From the NCBI RefSeq assembly GCF_900100015.1, contig NZ_FNDD01000004.1, forward strand, positions 62,001 through 126,000: DNA of 64,000 nucleotides, read 5' to 3'. The notes beneath the pieces are model-generated. The model saw nothing but the letters and a program-made list of their open reading frames with translations, was not told the origin of the DNA and did no database searches. The position numbers were made by a program, and so were the translations under genes. Below are positions 8,618 through 17,584 of the stretch, in pieces (the stretch's first letter is position 1; every line of letters starts with the position of its first letter). The stretch comes from Vibrio xiamenensis. Its GTDB lineage: Bacteria; Pseudomonadota; Gammaproteobacteria; Enterobacterales; Vibrionaceae.

Positions 8618-9895
8618 CTACAAAATATCCCGTAGGCGGTAGTAGCTCATCGCCAGTACAAGCGCTGGTGTGCGCAGTAAGCGTCCGCCGGGAAATGGCA
8701 GATGCGGAATGCGTTCAAACACATCTAACCGCTCAGCAGTGCCGGATACCGCTTCAGCCATGAGTTTGCCCGCAAGCCCAGTAGCAGCAATGCCGTGCCC
8801 CGAAAAACCTTGAGCGTAAAACACGTTGTCTTTGATACGGCCAAAGTACGGCGCGCGATTCATAGTAATGCCGACATAGCCGCCCCAAGCGTAGTCAATC
8901 TTGACGTTTTTCAATTGGGGAAAGACATCGACCATGCGTTTGCGCATCGTGCCTTCGATACTGCGCGGGTCGATACCAGAGTAACTGCAACGTCCACCAA
9001 ACAACATGCGATGATCTGCCGAGCAGCGGAAATAGTCGAGCACAAAATTAATGTCGCACGCCGCGATGTTGTTTTTCATTAACGAACCGGCAAGCGAAGG
9101 CTCCAATGGCTCAGAGGCGCAGATATAGGTGCCGACAGGCATCACTCGGCTTTCGAGTTTGAAGTCCAGCCCTTCCATATAGGCATTACAAGCTAGCACT
9201 ACATAATCGGCGGTTACCTGTCCTTTGGCGGTAACAATTTTGGCTGGCGACCCGTGGTGGATCTTTTTGACTCGGCTGCCTTCATAAAACTCGACCCCGA
9301 GCGCTTTGGCCGCCGCAACCAAACCCAGAGTGTAATTGAGCGGATGTAAGTGACCACTATTGCGGTCAAACATACCAAAGCAGTAGCGCTCACTATCAAT
9401 ATTGTCGCGAACTTGCTGCTTATCCCATAGCTCAAGTGAACCATAGCCATATTTGTTCGCTAAGCTTTCATGCCACTGTTTGAGTTCCCGTTCGTGGCGC
9501 GCTTTGATCGCCAAATGCACCATACCATCGCGCCAATCGCAATCGATGTTGTAATCTTTGATGTAGCCTTTAGTGGTTTCCAGCGCTTCAACGGAAAGGT
9601 CCCACAGGGTTTTGGCATCAGGCGCGCCCACCAGCTTTTCCAAGCTGTCTTGTTCGCTCGCCCAGCCAAAAATGGCTTGGCCACCACTGCGCCCCGAAGC
9701 GCCCCAAGAGACTTTTTCTGCTTCGAGAACAATGACTTTGTAGCCTTTCTTAGCCAGCTCTAAGGCGGTTACGGTACCGGTAATACCAGCACCGATAACG
9801 CACACATCGGCGCTTTGCGCACCTTGTAGGGGTGGAAAATCAAAATCGTGGTTGGCACTGGCCGCGTAGTACGAATCAACGTGCGGTTGCTTCAT
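8618..9895 (-). CDS. puuB: Gamma-glutamylputrescine oxidase (PuuB)
   Basis: FAD-dependent oxidase converting gamma-glutamylputrescine to gamma-glutamyl-gamma-aminobutyraldehyde with release of ammonia and H2O2; step two of the Puu pathway. 425 residues, matching the usual length (about 426). The FAD-binding motif is VCVIGAGITGTVTALELAKKG near residue 30. SWGASGRSGGQ follows at about residue 65, and YAQGFSGHGIAATGLAGKLMAE near the C-terminus is typical of the family. AAGGA lies 9 nt before ATG 9895. It lies 50 bases downstream of the synthetase gene on the same strand, giving the order synthetase-oxidase. A different DAO-family amine oxidase is the only real alternative. Confidence 0.88.
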   Translation of the reverse strand: MKQPHVDSYYAASANHDFDFPPLQGAQSADVCVIGAGITGTVTALELAKKGYKVIVLEAEKVSWGASGRSGGQAIFGWASEQDSLEKLVGAPDAKTLWDLSVEALETTKGYIKDYNIDCDWRDGMVHLAIKARHERELKQWHESLANKYGYGSLELWDKQQVRDNIDSERYCFGMFDRNSGHLHPLNYTLGLVAAAKALGVEFYEGSRVKKIHHGSPAKIVTAKGQVTADYVVLACNAYMEGLDFKLESRVMPVGTYICASEPLEPSLAGSLMKNNIAACDINFVLDYFRCSADHRMLFGGRCSYSGIDPRSIEGTMRKRMVDVFPQLKNVKIDYAWGGYVGITMNRAPYFGRIKDNVFYAQGFSGHGIAATGLAGKLMAEAVSGTAERLDVFERIPHLPFPGGRLLRTPALVLAMSYYRLRDIL

Positions 9896-9915
9896 GGTTG
9901 GTTATCCTTAACATC

Positions 9916-9936
9916 TAAATAAAATCCTTTTATTTA
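9916..9936 (-). other. A/T hairpin between puuA and puuB
   Basis: Inverted repeat TAAATAAAA (9916-9924) and TTTTATTTA (9928-9936) with a 3-nt loop in the short gap between the two leftward genes. It may be an mRNA processing or stability element; function not demonstrated. Confidence 0.35.
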
Positions 9937-9944
9937 ACGACTTA

Positions 9945-11318
9945 TCACAGGTACCACTGATATTCCAACGGTGAGACTTGGGAAAAGAAGTTAACTTGCT
10001 CGCTGTGTTTACTCTGATGGTAAACATGACAGAACTCTGGCGTTAAGCGTTTTTTTAGCACGTCACTGTGCTCGAAACGCTCAAGAGCCTGAGGCCAGGA
10101 AATCGGCAAGAAATTCTCACCTTCCAGCTCGTAGGCGTTGCCTTCAACGGCTAGCGGCGGCTCAATGTGGTTATCCAGCCCCTCTTTGATAGTCGCCAAA
10201 ATGGTCGCCACCACTAAGTAAGGGTTACAATCAGCGCCAGGTAAGCGGTGCTCAAGGCGAGTATCCGCCGCTTCTCCGGATGGAATTCTCAGTGCGACCG
10301 TGCGGTTATCCCAGCCCCAATTGGGCCATAACGACACAAACATATTGGGCTGAAAGCGGCGATACGAGTTCGCATTGGGCGCGATGATCGCCATGGTCTC
10401 TGGCATGTAAGCCAATACGCCTCCAATCGCGTGTTTGAGCATTTGCTCGTGTTGGCAAAACACATTGTCGCCGAACCTGTCTTGCATACTGACGTGAATG
10501 TGGCAGCCATTACCAGCATAGTCAGAATACGGTTTCGCCATAAAGTTGGCTTCAAAACCGTGCTTCTTCGCTATCGCCCGTACCACTCGTTTCATCAGCA
10601 TAGCTTGGTCACAGGCCTGCATCACATCGAGGTTATGGTGCAAATTGACCTCAAACTGGCCCGGAGCATATTCGGCCAAAATGTTGGATGCGGGAATATT
10701 TTGCGTTTCACATACTGAAATCACTTCATCGATAAAGCCGCGAAACTCATCGAGTTCATCGAGTGAATAGACTTGAGTCTGGGTCATGCGTTTGCCACTA
10801 AGGGGCATCAAAGGTGGTTGCGGATTGCCTTCACTATCAAGCTCACTGTCTTGGAGATAAAACTCAAACTCGACCGCCACACACGGGTATAACTCTTGCT
10901 CTGCCAAACCATTGAGCTGGCGGCGCAAAGCGTGGCGAGGGTCGGCGAAAAAACCTTGAGTTTGGTCTTGATCTAACATGGTCAACACCGCTTGAGCCAC
11001 CCCCTCTTTCCATGGCACCAGCGACAAGGTATTCGTTACAATTCGGCAGATGCGGTCGCCATCACCTAGCTCAAATCCCAGCCCGGTTTCCTCAACGGTT
11101 TCACCCGTAATGTCGAGGGCAAAAATCGATGCAGGCATGTACAAACCATTTTCGACGACCTTAGGTAACATGTTGATTGGGATGCGCTTTCCACGCTCCA
11201 TTCCGTTCATGTCGAACAGAATCAGATCCACGCTGTGGACATCAGGATATTGCTCTGCAAAGGCGATCGCTTGCGGAATATCCTCTTGAGTCATCCATTT
11301 TCTTCGTCCTTGGCTCAT
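9945..11318 (-). CDS. puuA: Gamma-glutamylputrescine synthetase (PuuA, glutamine synthetase fold)
   Basis: ATP-dependent ligase joining glutamate to putrescine, first step of the gamma-glutamylated polyamine pathway; cytosolic. From ATG 11318 (AAGGAAA upstream) it has 457 residues. GS-fold signatures are present: VDLILFDMNGMERGKRIP near residue 30, FALDITGETVEETGLG (the PuuA version of this loop), VEFEFYL, GNGCHIHVSMQ and NSYRRFQPNMFVSL, which in E. coli PuuA is NSYRRFQPGMYVP. GTG 11345 upstream is possible but adds residues without homology. The gene is divergent from a second GS-like gene and has a PuuR-like box about 55 bases upstream. Confidence 0.88.
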   Translation of the reverse strand: MSQGRRKWMTQEDIPQAIAFAEQYPDVHSVDLILFDMNGMERGKRIPINMLPKVVENGLYMPASIFALDITGETVEETGLGFELGDGDRICRIVTNTLSLVPWKEGVAQAVLTMLDQDQTQGFFADPRHALRRQLNGLAEQELYPCVAVEFEFYLQDSELDSEGNPQPPLMPLSGKRMTQTQVYSLDELDEFRGFIDEVISVCETQNIPASNILAEYAPGQFEVNLHHNLDVMQACDQAMLMKRVVRAIAKKHGFEANFMAKPYSDYAGNGCHIHVSMQDRFGDNVFCQHEQMLKHAIGGVLAYMPETMAIIAPNANSYRRFQPNMFVSLWPNWGWDNRTVALRIPSGEAADTRLEHRLPGADCNPYLVVATILATIKEGLDNHIEPPLAVEGNAYELEGENFLPISWPQALERFEHSDVLKKRLTPEFCHVYHQSKHSEQVNFFSQVSPLEYQWYL

Positions 11319-11373
11319 TATCGATTTCCTTATCAAACAGCACAAAAAATAGACTCAAATAGAATAGGCATAT

Positions 11374-11386
11374 TGTTAAATATATT
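11374..11386. promoter_or_regulatory. PuuR-like operator, copy 1
   Basis: TGTTAAATATATT, an exact 13-base match to a second copy at 20730-20742. It lies between the divergent glutamylpolyamine synthetase genes. From memory the E. coli PuuR consensus (AAAATATAATGAACA) reads TGTTCATTATATTTT on the opposite strand, agreeing at 11 of these 13 positions. puuR itself is encoded at 18441. Confidence 0.6.
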
Positions 11387-11468
11387 GCAACAGTAGATTC
11401 CCAAAGTCCCATAATCGGAAATTAGTTAGGTAAATATCGAACAAAGCGGTTGACAATTAACCGTTTAA

Positions 11469-11497
11469 TTGACAATTCTAGATTTAGTATTGTTATG
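11469..11497 (+). promoter_or_regulatory. Candidate sigma-70 promoter for the rightward polyamine operon
   Basis: A perfect -35 TTGACA at 11469-11474, then TGTTAT about 16 bases later as a poor -10. The same TTGACAATT nonamer also occurs 18 bases upstream (11451-11459). Transcription from here would give a leader of about 40 bases before ATG 11543. Confidence 0.4.
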
Positions 11498-11542
11498 AAA
11501 ATGTTTCGATATACTTTACGCAACCCATGGATATTGAGTGAT

Positions 11543-12874
11543 ATGGACATCATCAAACAGTGGTTTACTGAAAACCGCATCACCGAAGTAGAATGCTTGG
11601 TGCCAGACATTACCGGCAATGCGCGCGGTAAAATTATTCCAGCGCATAAATACATCAATGACCAAGGCATGCGCCTGCCAGAGAGCCTATTCTTCCAAAC
11701 CGTCACTGGTGACTGGCCAGACGACGACAGCATGATCGATCTCACCGAACGTGACATGCACCTTGAGCCGGATATCAATACCATTCGCTTTGTCCCTTGG
11801 GCCAAAGAGCCCACCGCGCAAATCATCCATGACTGTTTTGATAGCCACGGCAACCCGGCGGAAATTTCGCCGCGTAGCGTGCTTCGCAAGGTACTTAAAC
11901 TGTACGAAAATGAGGGTTGGACGCCGGTGGTTGCGCCAGAGCTGGAGTTTTTCTTGGTGCAGCAAAACCTCGACTGGGACTACCCACTCAAGCCGCCAAT
12001 TGGCCGCAATGGTCGCCCAGAAACGGCGCGTCAATCGTTCAGCATTGATGCAGTCAACGAGTTTGATCCGCTGTTTGAAGAGATGTACGACTTTTGTGAT
12101 CTTCAAAAGCTTGATGTCGATACCCTGATTCACGAATCCGGGGCGGCGCAAATGGAGATCAACTTTGACCATGGCGATGCACTTGAAAGCGCCGACCAAG
12201 TATTTTTATTTAAGCGTACCGTACGTGAAGCGGCGCTGCGCCACAACGTTTACGCGACGTTTATGGCCAAGCCAATGGAACAAGAGCCCGGCAGCGCGAT
12301 GCACATTCATCAAAACATTCTTGATGCTGACGGCAACAACCTATTTAGCAACCCAGATGGCACCAACAGCGAATTCTTCATGCACTACATCGGCGGCATG
12401 CAGAAATACACCCCGGCAGCGATTGCGTTCTATGCGCCCAACGTCAACTCCTATCGCCGCTTGATCTTTGGTGATTGTGCACCAACCAACCTTGATTGGG
12501 GGGAAGACAACCGCACCGTAGGGCTTCGCGTTCCGGTATCAGGCAAAAACTCGCGCCGGTTGGAAAACCGTTACGTCGGCGCTGATGCCAACCCATATTT
12601 GGCGATGGCAGTAAGCTTGGCGAGTGGCTATTTGGGCGTAAAAAACCAACTCAAACCGACCTCGATTTCGACCGAGGACACCAGCCAAAATCCGTACACG
12701 CTACCGCATACCTTGGAAGATGCTCTGGTACAACTGCAAGCGTGCGATGAACTTAAAGAGATTCTCGGCGAACGTTTTGTTGCGGCTTACGTTGCCATTA
12801 AGCGCAAAGAATACGAAACCTTCTTCCAAGTCATCAGCTCTTGGGAACGGGAGTTTTTGCTGCTCAATGTGTGA
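11543..12874 (+). CDS. Second glutamylpolyamine synthetase-like glutamine synthetase
   Basis: GS-fold ligase, 443 residues from ATG 11543. It has CLVPDITGNARGKIIPAHKY, APELEFFLV, GSAMHIHQNILD and APNVNSYRRLIFGD, and the GS active-site ordering is intact. It differs from the divergent PuuA in the N-terminal loop (ESLFFQTVTGDWPDDDSMIDL), so it is a paralogue from another branch (Pseudomonas SpuB/SpuI/PauA-like) and not a recent duplicate. It may glutamylate a different polyamine (spermidine, cadaverine) or act on putrescine with the downstream aminotransferase. An in-frame ATG at 11495 lies too close to the promoter. The operon continues with the aminotransferase and ABC importer. Confidence 0.8.
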   Translation: MDIIKQWFTENRITEVECLVPDITGNARGKIIPAHKYINDQGMRLPESLFFQTVTGDWPDDDSMIDLTERDMHLEPDINTIRFVPWAKEPTAQIIHDCFDSHGNPAEISPRSVLRKVLKLYENEGWTPVVAPELEFFLVQQNLDWDYPLKPPIGRNGRPETARQSFSIDAVNEFDPLFEEMYDFCDLQKLDVDTLIHESGAAQMEINFDHGDALESADQVFLFKRTVREAALRHNVYATFMAKPMEQEPGSAMHIHQNILDADGNNLFSNPDGTNSEFFMHYIGGMQKYTPAAIAFYAPNVNSYRRLIFGDCAPTNLDWGEDNRTVGLRVPVSGKNSRRLENRYVGADANPYLAMAVSLASGYLGVKNQLKPTSISTEDTSQNPYTLPHTLEDALVQLQACDELKEILGERFVAAYVAIKRKEYETFFQVISSWEREFLLLNV

Positions 12875-12973
12875 GTCACGTTATTAATCAATGCATTAAT
12901 CAAGGTGCTAACACGCCAGCGACACAGATACGGATTTCACTGACCAAAGTCACGAATAAGAAAAGGATTTCTC

Positions 12974-14317
12974 ATGTCAGAACTTGTTGAATACGATGCC
13001 CAGCACTGCTTTCATCCATTTAGTAACTATCATGACTTGAACCGCAAAGGCTCGCGTATGATCGAGCGCGCAGAAGGTGTCTATATTTTTGATGAGCACG
13101 GCCACCAAATTCTTGATGGTATGTCAGGGCTGTGGTGCGTTAATTTAGGTTACAGTTGTCAACCTCTGATTGAAGCGGCCACCAAGCAGCTAAGCGAACT
13201 GCCCTACTACAACTTGTTCTTCCAAACCTCGCACCCACCAGCGGCGCGCTTGGCTAAATTGCTTGCCGAAGTCACACCCGAGGGCATGAATCATGTGTTT
13301 TTTACCGGTTCAGGCTCAGAGTGTAACGATACCGTCGTGCGCATGGTGCGTTACTACTGGAATAACCTTGGCAAGACCAACAAGAAAACCATCATTGCAC
13401 GTAAAAATGCCTACCACGGCAGTACCATCGCAGGGGCCAGCCTTGGCGGCATGGAGTTCATGCACAAACAAACTGGCTGCTTGGTGCCAGACATTGTGCA
13501 TATCGACCAACCCTACGCATTTGGTGAGTACGATGGTGATGATATTCAAGCCTTTGGCCTTGAACGTGCGCGTCAGCTTGAAGCGAAAATTCTAGAACTT
13601 GGCGAAGACAACGTCGCGGCCTTTATCGCTGAGCCTATTCAAGGCGCAGGCGGTGTGATCATTCCACCTGAAAGCTACTGGCCAGAAATTCAACGCATCT
13701 GCGATAAATATGAAATCTTGCTGGTTGCCGATGAAGTAATTTGCGGTTTTGGCCGCACCGGTGAATGGTTTGCCAGCCAAACCTACAACATTCGCCCTGA
13801 TCTCTTGTGCATGGCTAAAGGCATCACCTCCGGTTACCTGCCACTTGGCGGTGTGATGGTGCGTGATGAGGTTGCACAAGTGCTCAAAGACGCCAATTCC
13901 GAATTTGCCCACGGCTTTACCTATTCTGGTCATCCAGCGGCTTGCGCGGTGGCGATTGCCAATATTGAAGAGATGCAAAAGCAACACATCATTCCCACGC
14001 TCAAAGAGTCGATCATTCCCTATTTTGCCGATAAATGGCAGCAACTCGCGCAGCACCCATTAGTGGGTGAAGCTCGCTCAAAAGGCATGGTTGGCGCCAT
14101 TGAACTGGTGCGCGATAAAGCCAGTAAGGAGCGTTACAGCAAAGAGTTGGAAGTGGGCATGATGTGCCGCGAAAATTGTATTGCCAGTGGTCTGGTGATG
14201 CGCGCTGTGGGTGACACCATGATCGTGTCACCGCCGCTTATCATCACTAAACAGGAAATTGATTTGCTCGTTGAACGAGCGACACTCGCCCTCGACAAGA
14301 CGTTAGCGAACTTATAA
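12974..14317 (+). CDS. spuC: Class III aminotransferase, putrescine--pyruvate type (SpuC-like)
   Basis: PLP-dependent aminotransferase (fold type I, class III), 447 residues. Visible features: the GSGSECNDT phosphate-binding loop near residue 113, the AYHGST motif, VADEVICGFGRTG with the PLP-ring Asp at about 253, and the Schiff-base lysine in CMAKGITSGYLPLGG (about K282). The overall sequence resembles Pseudomonas SpuC, which transfers the amino group of putrescine to pyruvate, producing 4-aminobutanal. AAGGA lies 7 nt before ATG. It follows the second synthetase by about 100 bases and precedes potF by 40, so it is in the polyamine operon. Substrate could also be another diamine or beta-alanine; GABA transaminase is less likely. 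Confidence 0.82.
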   Translation: MSELVEYDAQHCFHPFSNYHDLNRKGSRMIERAEGVYIFDEHGHQILDGMSGLWCVNLGYSCQPLIEAATKQLSELPYYNLFFQTSHPPAARLAKLLAEVTPEGMNHVFFTGSGSECNDTVVRMVRYYWNNLGKTNKKTIIARKNAYHGSTIAGASLGGMEFMHKQTGCLVPDIVHIDQPYAFGEYDGDDIQAFGLERARQLEAKILELGEDNVAAFIAEPIQGAGGVIIPPESYWPEIQRICDKYEILLVADEVICGFGRTGEWFASQTYNIRPDLLCMAKGITSGYLPLGGVMVRDEVAQVLKDANSEFAHGFTYSGHPAACAVAIANIEEMQKQHIIPTLKESIIPYFADKWQQLAQHPLVGEARSKGMVGAIELVRDKASKERYSKELEVGMMCRENCIASGLVMRAVGDTMIVSPPLIITKQEIDLLVERATLALDKTLANL

Positions 14318-14357
14318 CCCTTGTCAAACATATCAACCCCAAGGATCGGAGAACCAT

Positions 14358-15464
14358 ATGTTTAACCCTCTGAAGAAAAATGCGTTGTTGACTGGCCTGA
14401 TGGCTGTTGCCGTGTCTGGCTTTGCTCAGGCGGAAGAAGAAAAAGTGCTGAACATTTACAACTGGTCAGACTATATCGCGGAAAACACCATTGCCGATTT
14501 TGAAAAAGAGACCGGCATTAAAGTCGTCTACGACGTATTTGATTCGAACGAAGTGCTGGAAGCCAAAATTCTGTCTGGTAACACGGGTTTTGACTTAGTG
14601 GTGCCAAGTAACGACTTTCTTGGTCGCCAAGCCAAAGCGGGCGCATTTATGCCGCTTGATAAAGCCAAATTGTCGAACTACGCCAACCTCGACCCGAAAT
14701 TGATGGGCATGTTGGCAAGCTCTGTTGACCCAGACAACCAATTTGCCGTGCCTTACCTTTGGGGAACCACGGGCATTGGCTACAACGTTGAAAAAGTCAA
14801 ACAAGTGCTGGGTGATGATGCGCCTGTCGACAGTTGGGATTTAGTCTTTGAGCCTAAATACATGGAAAAACTCGCCTCATGTGGCGTGGCTTACCTAAAC
14901 GCGCCAACCGAAATCATGGCTGCGGCGCTCAACTACATCGGTAAAGATCCCAACTCAGCCAACCCATCAGATTACAAAGATGCACTCACCATGCTGGAGA
15001 AAGTACGCCCTTACATCACCTACTTCCACTCATCGCAATACATTAACGATTTGGCCAACGGCGATATCTGTGTGGTGATCGGCTGGTCTGGTGATGTGAT
15101 GCAAGCGGCTGACCGGGCAACCGAAGCCAACAACGGTGTTGAAATCGCGTATTCGATTCCAAAAGAAGGCGCACTAGCATGGTTTGACCTACTCGCCATT
15201 CCTAAAGATGCCAAGCATCCAGAGAATGCCGAGAAATTCATCAACTACATTTTGCGTCCAAAAGTCATCGCCGATATCACCAACTATGTTTGGTACTCAA
15301 ACCCAAATATTCCGTCACGTGAATTCGTCGAACCGGACATCATTAACGACCCAAGTATCTTCCCGACGCCAGCGGTGCAAGAGAAGCTCTACACCAACGC
15401 AATTCTGCCAATGAAAGCCACGCGAGCGCTGACTCGTACTTGGACAGACTTCGTTAAAAACTGA
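14358..15464 (+). CDS. potF: Polyamine ABC transporter periplasmic binding protein (PotF/SpuD-like)
   Basis: Periplasmic substrate-binding protein, 368 residues, with an N-terminal signal peptide (KKNALLTGLMAVAVSGFAQA, cleavage probably after AQA). The mature start KVLNIYNWSDYIAENT is the hallmark of the PotF/PotD family. FDLVVPSNDFL and DICVVIGWSGDVMQA further on also match the putrescine-binding branch. A good ribosome site (GGAG, 8 nt) precedes ATG. It is the first gene of a four-gene importer (binding protein, ATPase, two permeases). Putrescine is the most likely ligand given the neighbouring genes; spermidine cannot be excluded. Confidence 0.87.
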   Translation: MFNPLKKNALLTGLMAVAVSGFAQAEEEKVLNIYNWSDYIAENTIADFEKETGIKVVYDVFDSNEVLEAKILSGNTGFDLVVPSNDFLGRQAKAGAFMPLDKAKLSNYANLDPKLMGMLASSVDPDNQFAVPYLWGTTGIGYNVEKVKQVLGDDAPVDSWDLVFEPKYMEKLASCGVAYLNAPTEIMAAALNYIGKDPNSANPSDYKDALTMLEKVRPYITYFHSSQYINDLANGDICVVIGWSGDVMQAADRATEANNGVEIAYSIPKEGALAWFDLLAIPKDAKHPENAEKFINYILRPKVIADITNYVWYSNPNIPSREFVEPDIINDPSIFPTPAVQEKLYTNAILPMKATRALTRTWTDFVKN

Positions 15465-15474
15465 TCAAGGAAAA

Positions 15475-15499
15475 CGCCCTTGGCATGAAGCCAAGGGCG
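15475..15499 (+). other. Stable intercistronic hairpin after potF
   Basis: Perfect 10-bp stem CGCCCTTGGC (15475-15484) and GCCAAGGGCG (15490-15499), loop of 5. It has no U tract. It is positioned after the binding-protein gene, where such hairpins usually protect the upstream mRNA and so raise binding-protein levels relative to the membrane parts. Confidence 0.6.
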
Positions 15500-15527
15500 A
15501 AAAGGTTATGTAGAACAAGGATTTGTT

Positions 15528-16682
15528 ATGACTATGCTTGCTGTGAAATCAGCCCCAACACCGATTGAGTCGCGCTTGAATATTGGCAAAAAAGACAAGA
15601 AAGTCTTACTTGAAATCAAAGGACTCAGCAAAGAGTTTGAAGGTCTACCTGCCGTCGACAACATTGATTTAACCATTCACCAAGGCGAAATTTTTGCGCT
15701 GCTTGGTGCCTCTGGCTGTGGTAAATCGACCTTGCTACGAATGCTGGCGGGTTTTGAAGCGCCAAGCAAAGGGCAAATCATTCTCGATGGTCAAGACCTA
15801 TCTAAAATCCCGCCCTATAAACGCCCAGTCAATATGATGTTTCAGTCCTATGCACTGTTCCCCCATATGACGGTGTTCAACAATATCGCCTTTGGTCTCA
15901 AGCAAGATGGTGTGCCAAAGAAAGAGATCAAAACCACAGTCAACGAATTGCTGACCTTGGTTCACATGCAAGACTACGCCAACCGTAAACCGCATCAACT
16001 CTCTGGTGGTCAACGCCAGCGTGTGGCGCTCGCGCGCAGCCTTGCTAAAAAGCCCAAACTGCTGCTGCTTGATGAGCCAATGGGCGCGCTGGATAAAAAC
16101 CTGCGCGAAAAAATGCAGCTCGAAATCGTCGATATTCTCGAACGGGTTGGCGTGACCTGTGTGATGGTGACGCACGATCAGGAAGAAGCCATGACCATGG
16201 CCGATCGCATCGCGGTCATGAATAAAGGCCAATTCGTTCAAATTGGCGCGCCGGAGTCGATCTACGAATCGCCAAACTCACGTATGAGCGCCGAATTTAT
16301 CGGTTCGGTCAACATCTTTGAAGGCACGCTGACCAAATCGCGCAGCGACCGCGCCGAAATTACCTGCGATGCGCTAAAAAAACCGGTGATACTCAACCAC
16401 GGCATCTCAGCCACCGTCGGCACCCAACTGATGGTCGCGGTGCGCCCTGAGAAAATCTTCATTTGCCAAGAATCGCTCAGCCAAGGCAATACGTGTACCG
16501 GCATCGTTGAAGACATTGCCTACCTTGGTAGTCAGTCGATTTATCATGTGCGTTTGCCAAGTGGCAAACTGGTCACCGCCTCAGTACAAAACGTCAGCCG
16601 CGTTAATTCGCAAATGCCAACTTGGAATGAGCCCATCAGCCTGTATTGGGAAATGGACAGCGGGGTGGTACTGACAATATGA
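15528..16682 (+). CDS. potG: Polyamine ABC transporter ATP-binding protein (PotG)
   Basis: Cytosolic ATPase of a PotFGHI-type importer, 384 residues (typical about 377). Walker A is GASGCGKST near residue 67, the Q loop MFQSYALFPH, the signature LSGGQRQRVALARSLA, Walker B LLLLDEPMGALD and the switch His in VTHDQEEAMTMADR. A C-terminal TOBE-type regulatory domain spans about 290-384 (VRPEKIFI). AAGGA lies 6 nt before ATG. The stop overlaps the next start (ATGA). Confidence 0.9.
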   Translation: MTMLAVKSAPTPIESRLNIGKKDKKVLLEIKGLSKEFEGLPAVDNIDLTIHQGEIFALLGASGCGKSTLLRMLAGFEAPSKGQIILDGQDLSKIPPYKRPVNMMFQSYALFPHMTVFNNIAFGLKQDGVPKKEIKTTVNELLTLVHMQDYANRKPHQLSGGQRQRVALARSLAKKPKLLLLDEPMGALDKNLREKMQLEIVDILERVGVTCVMVTHDQEEAMTMADRIAVMNKGQFVQIGAPESIYESPNSRMSAEFIGSVNIFEGTLTKSRSDRAEITCDALKKPVILNHGISATVGTQLMVAVRPEKIFICQESLSQGNTCTGIVEDIAYLGSQSIYHVRLPSGKLVTASVQNVSRVNSQMPTWNEPISLYWEMDSGVVLTI

Positions 16683-17584
16683 AGTTACTCAATTACTTAA
16701 AGTCGATTCGCTATGGGCAGTACGCGGTGGTCGGCGTGCCATTTACGTGGCTGCTGCTGTTCTTTCTCCTGCCGTTCCTATTTGTGTTCAAAATCAGTTT
16801 CGCTGAAGCGCAACTTTCGATTCCTCCCTACTCTGATCTGTTCAATTATCTCGACGACAAACTCGAGGTATTTCTCAACGTCGGCAGCTACCTGTATTTG
16901 GTGCAAGACGATCTTTACGCCTCGTCTTACTTGCTATCGATTCGTACTGCAGCCATTTCAACCCTGCTGTGTTTGCTGATTGGCTACCCAACCGCGTGGG
17001 CAATTGTGCACTCCAAACCGGCAACTCGAAATGTGCTGCTGATGCTGATCATCTTGCCATCGTGGACCAGCTTTTTGATTCGCGTTTACGCATTGATTGG
17101 CCTTTTGAAAAACAACGGCCTACTCAATAACCTGTTGATGAGCATCGGCATTATCGACCAGCCACTTAAGATTCTTCACACCGATTTGGCGGTGTACATC
17201 GGCATTGTCTACACCTATTTGCCGTTTATGGTGCTGCCCATTTATACCGCATTGATGAAAGTCGATTACTCGCTGGTGGAAGCCGCATTCGACCTTGGCG
17301 CCAGACCATTTAAAGTGCTGTTCCAAGTTTTAGTGCCAATGACCAAAGCAGGCATCATCGCCGGTTCAATGCTGGTGTTTATTCCTGCAGTGGGCGAATT
17401 TGTGATTCCCGAACTGCTTGGCGGCCCAGATTCAATATTGATTGGTCGAGTGTTGTGGCAAGAGTTCTTTAACAACCGTGACTGGCCGGTGGCGTCTGCC
17501 GTGGCTATCACTATGCTGCTTATTTTGATGGTGCCAATTTTGTGGTTCCATCGCTATCAAAAACGTGAATTGGAGAACGGCTAA
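16679..17584 (+). CDS. potH: Polyamine ABC transporter permease (PotH)
   Basis: Inner-membrane permease, 301 residues from ATG 16679, which overlaps the potG stop by 4 bases (ATGA). About six membrane segments are visible. The EAA-type cytoplasmic loop EAAFDLGARPFKVLFQVLVPMTKAGIIAG near residue 210 docks on the ATPase. VGVPFTWLLLFFLLPFLFVFKISFAE at the N-terminus is typical of PotH. It would pair with PotI. Confidence 0.9.
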   Translation: MKLLNYLKSIRYGQYAVVGVPFTWLLLFFLLPFLFVFKISFAEAQLSIPPYSDLFNYLDDKLEVFLNVGSYLYLVQDDLYASSYLLSIRTAAISTLLCLLIGYPTAWAIVHSKPATRNVLLMLIILPSWTSFLIRVYALIGLLKNNGLLNNLLMSIGIIDQPLKILHTDLAVYIGIVYTYLPFMVLPIYTALMKVDYSLVEAAFDLGARPFKVLFQVLVPMTKAGIIAGSMLVFIPAVGEFVIPELLGGPDSILIGRVLWQEFFNNRDWPVASAVAITMLLILMVPILWFHRYQKRELENG

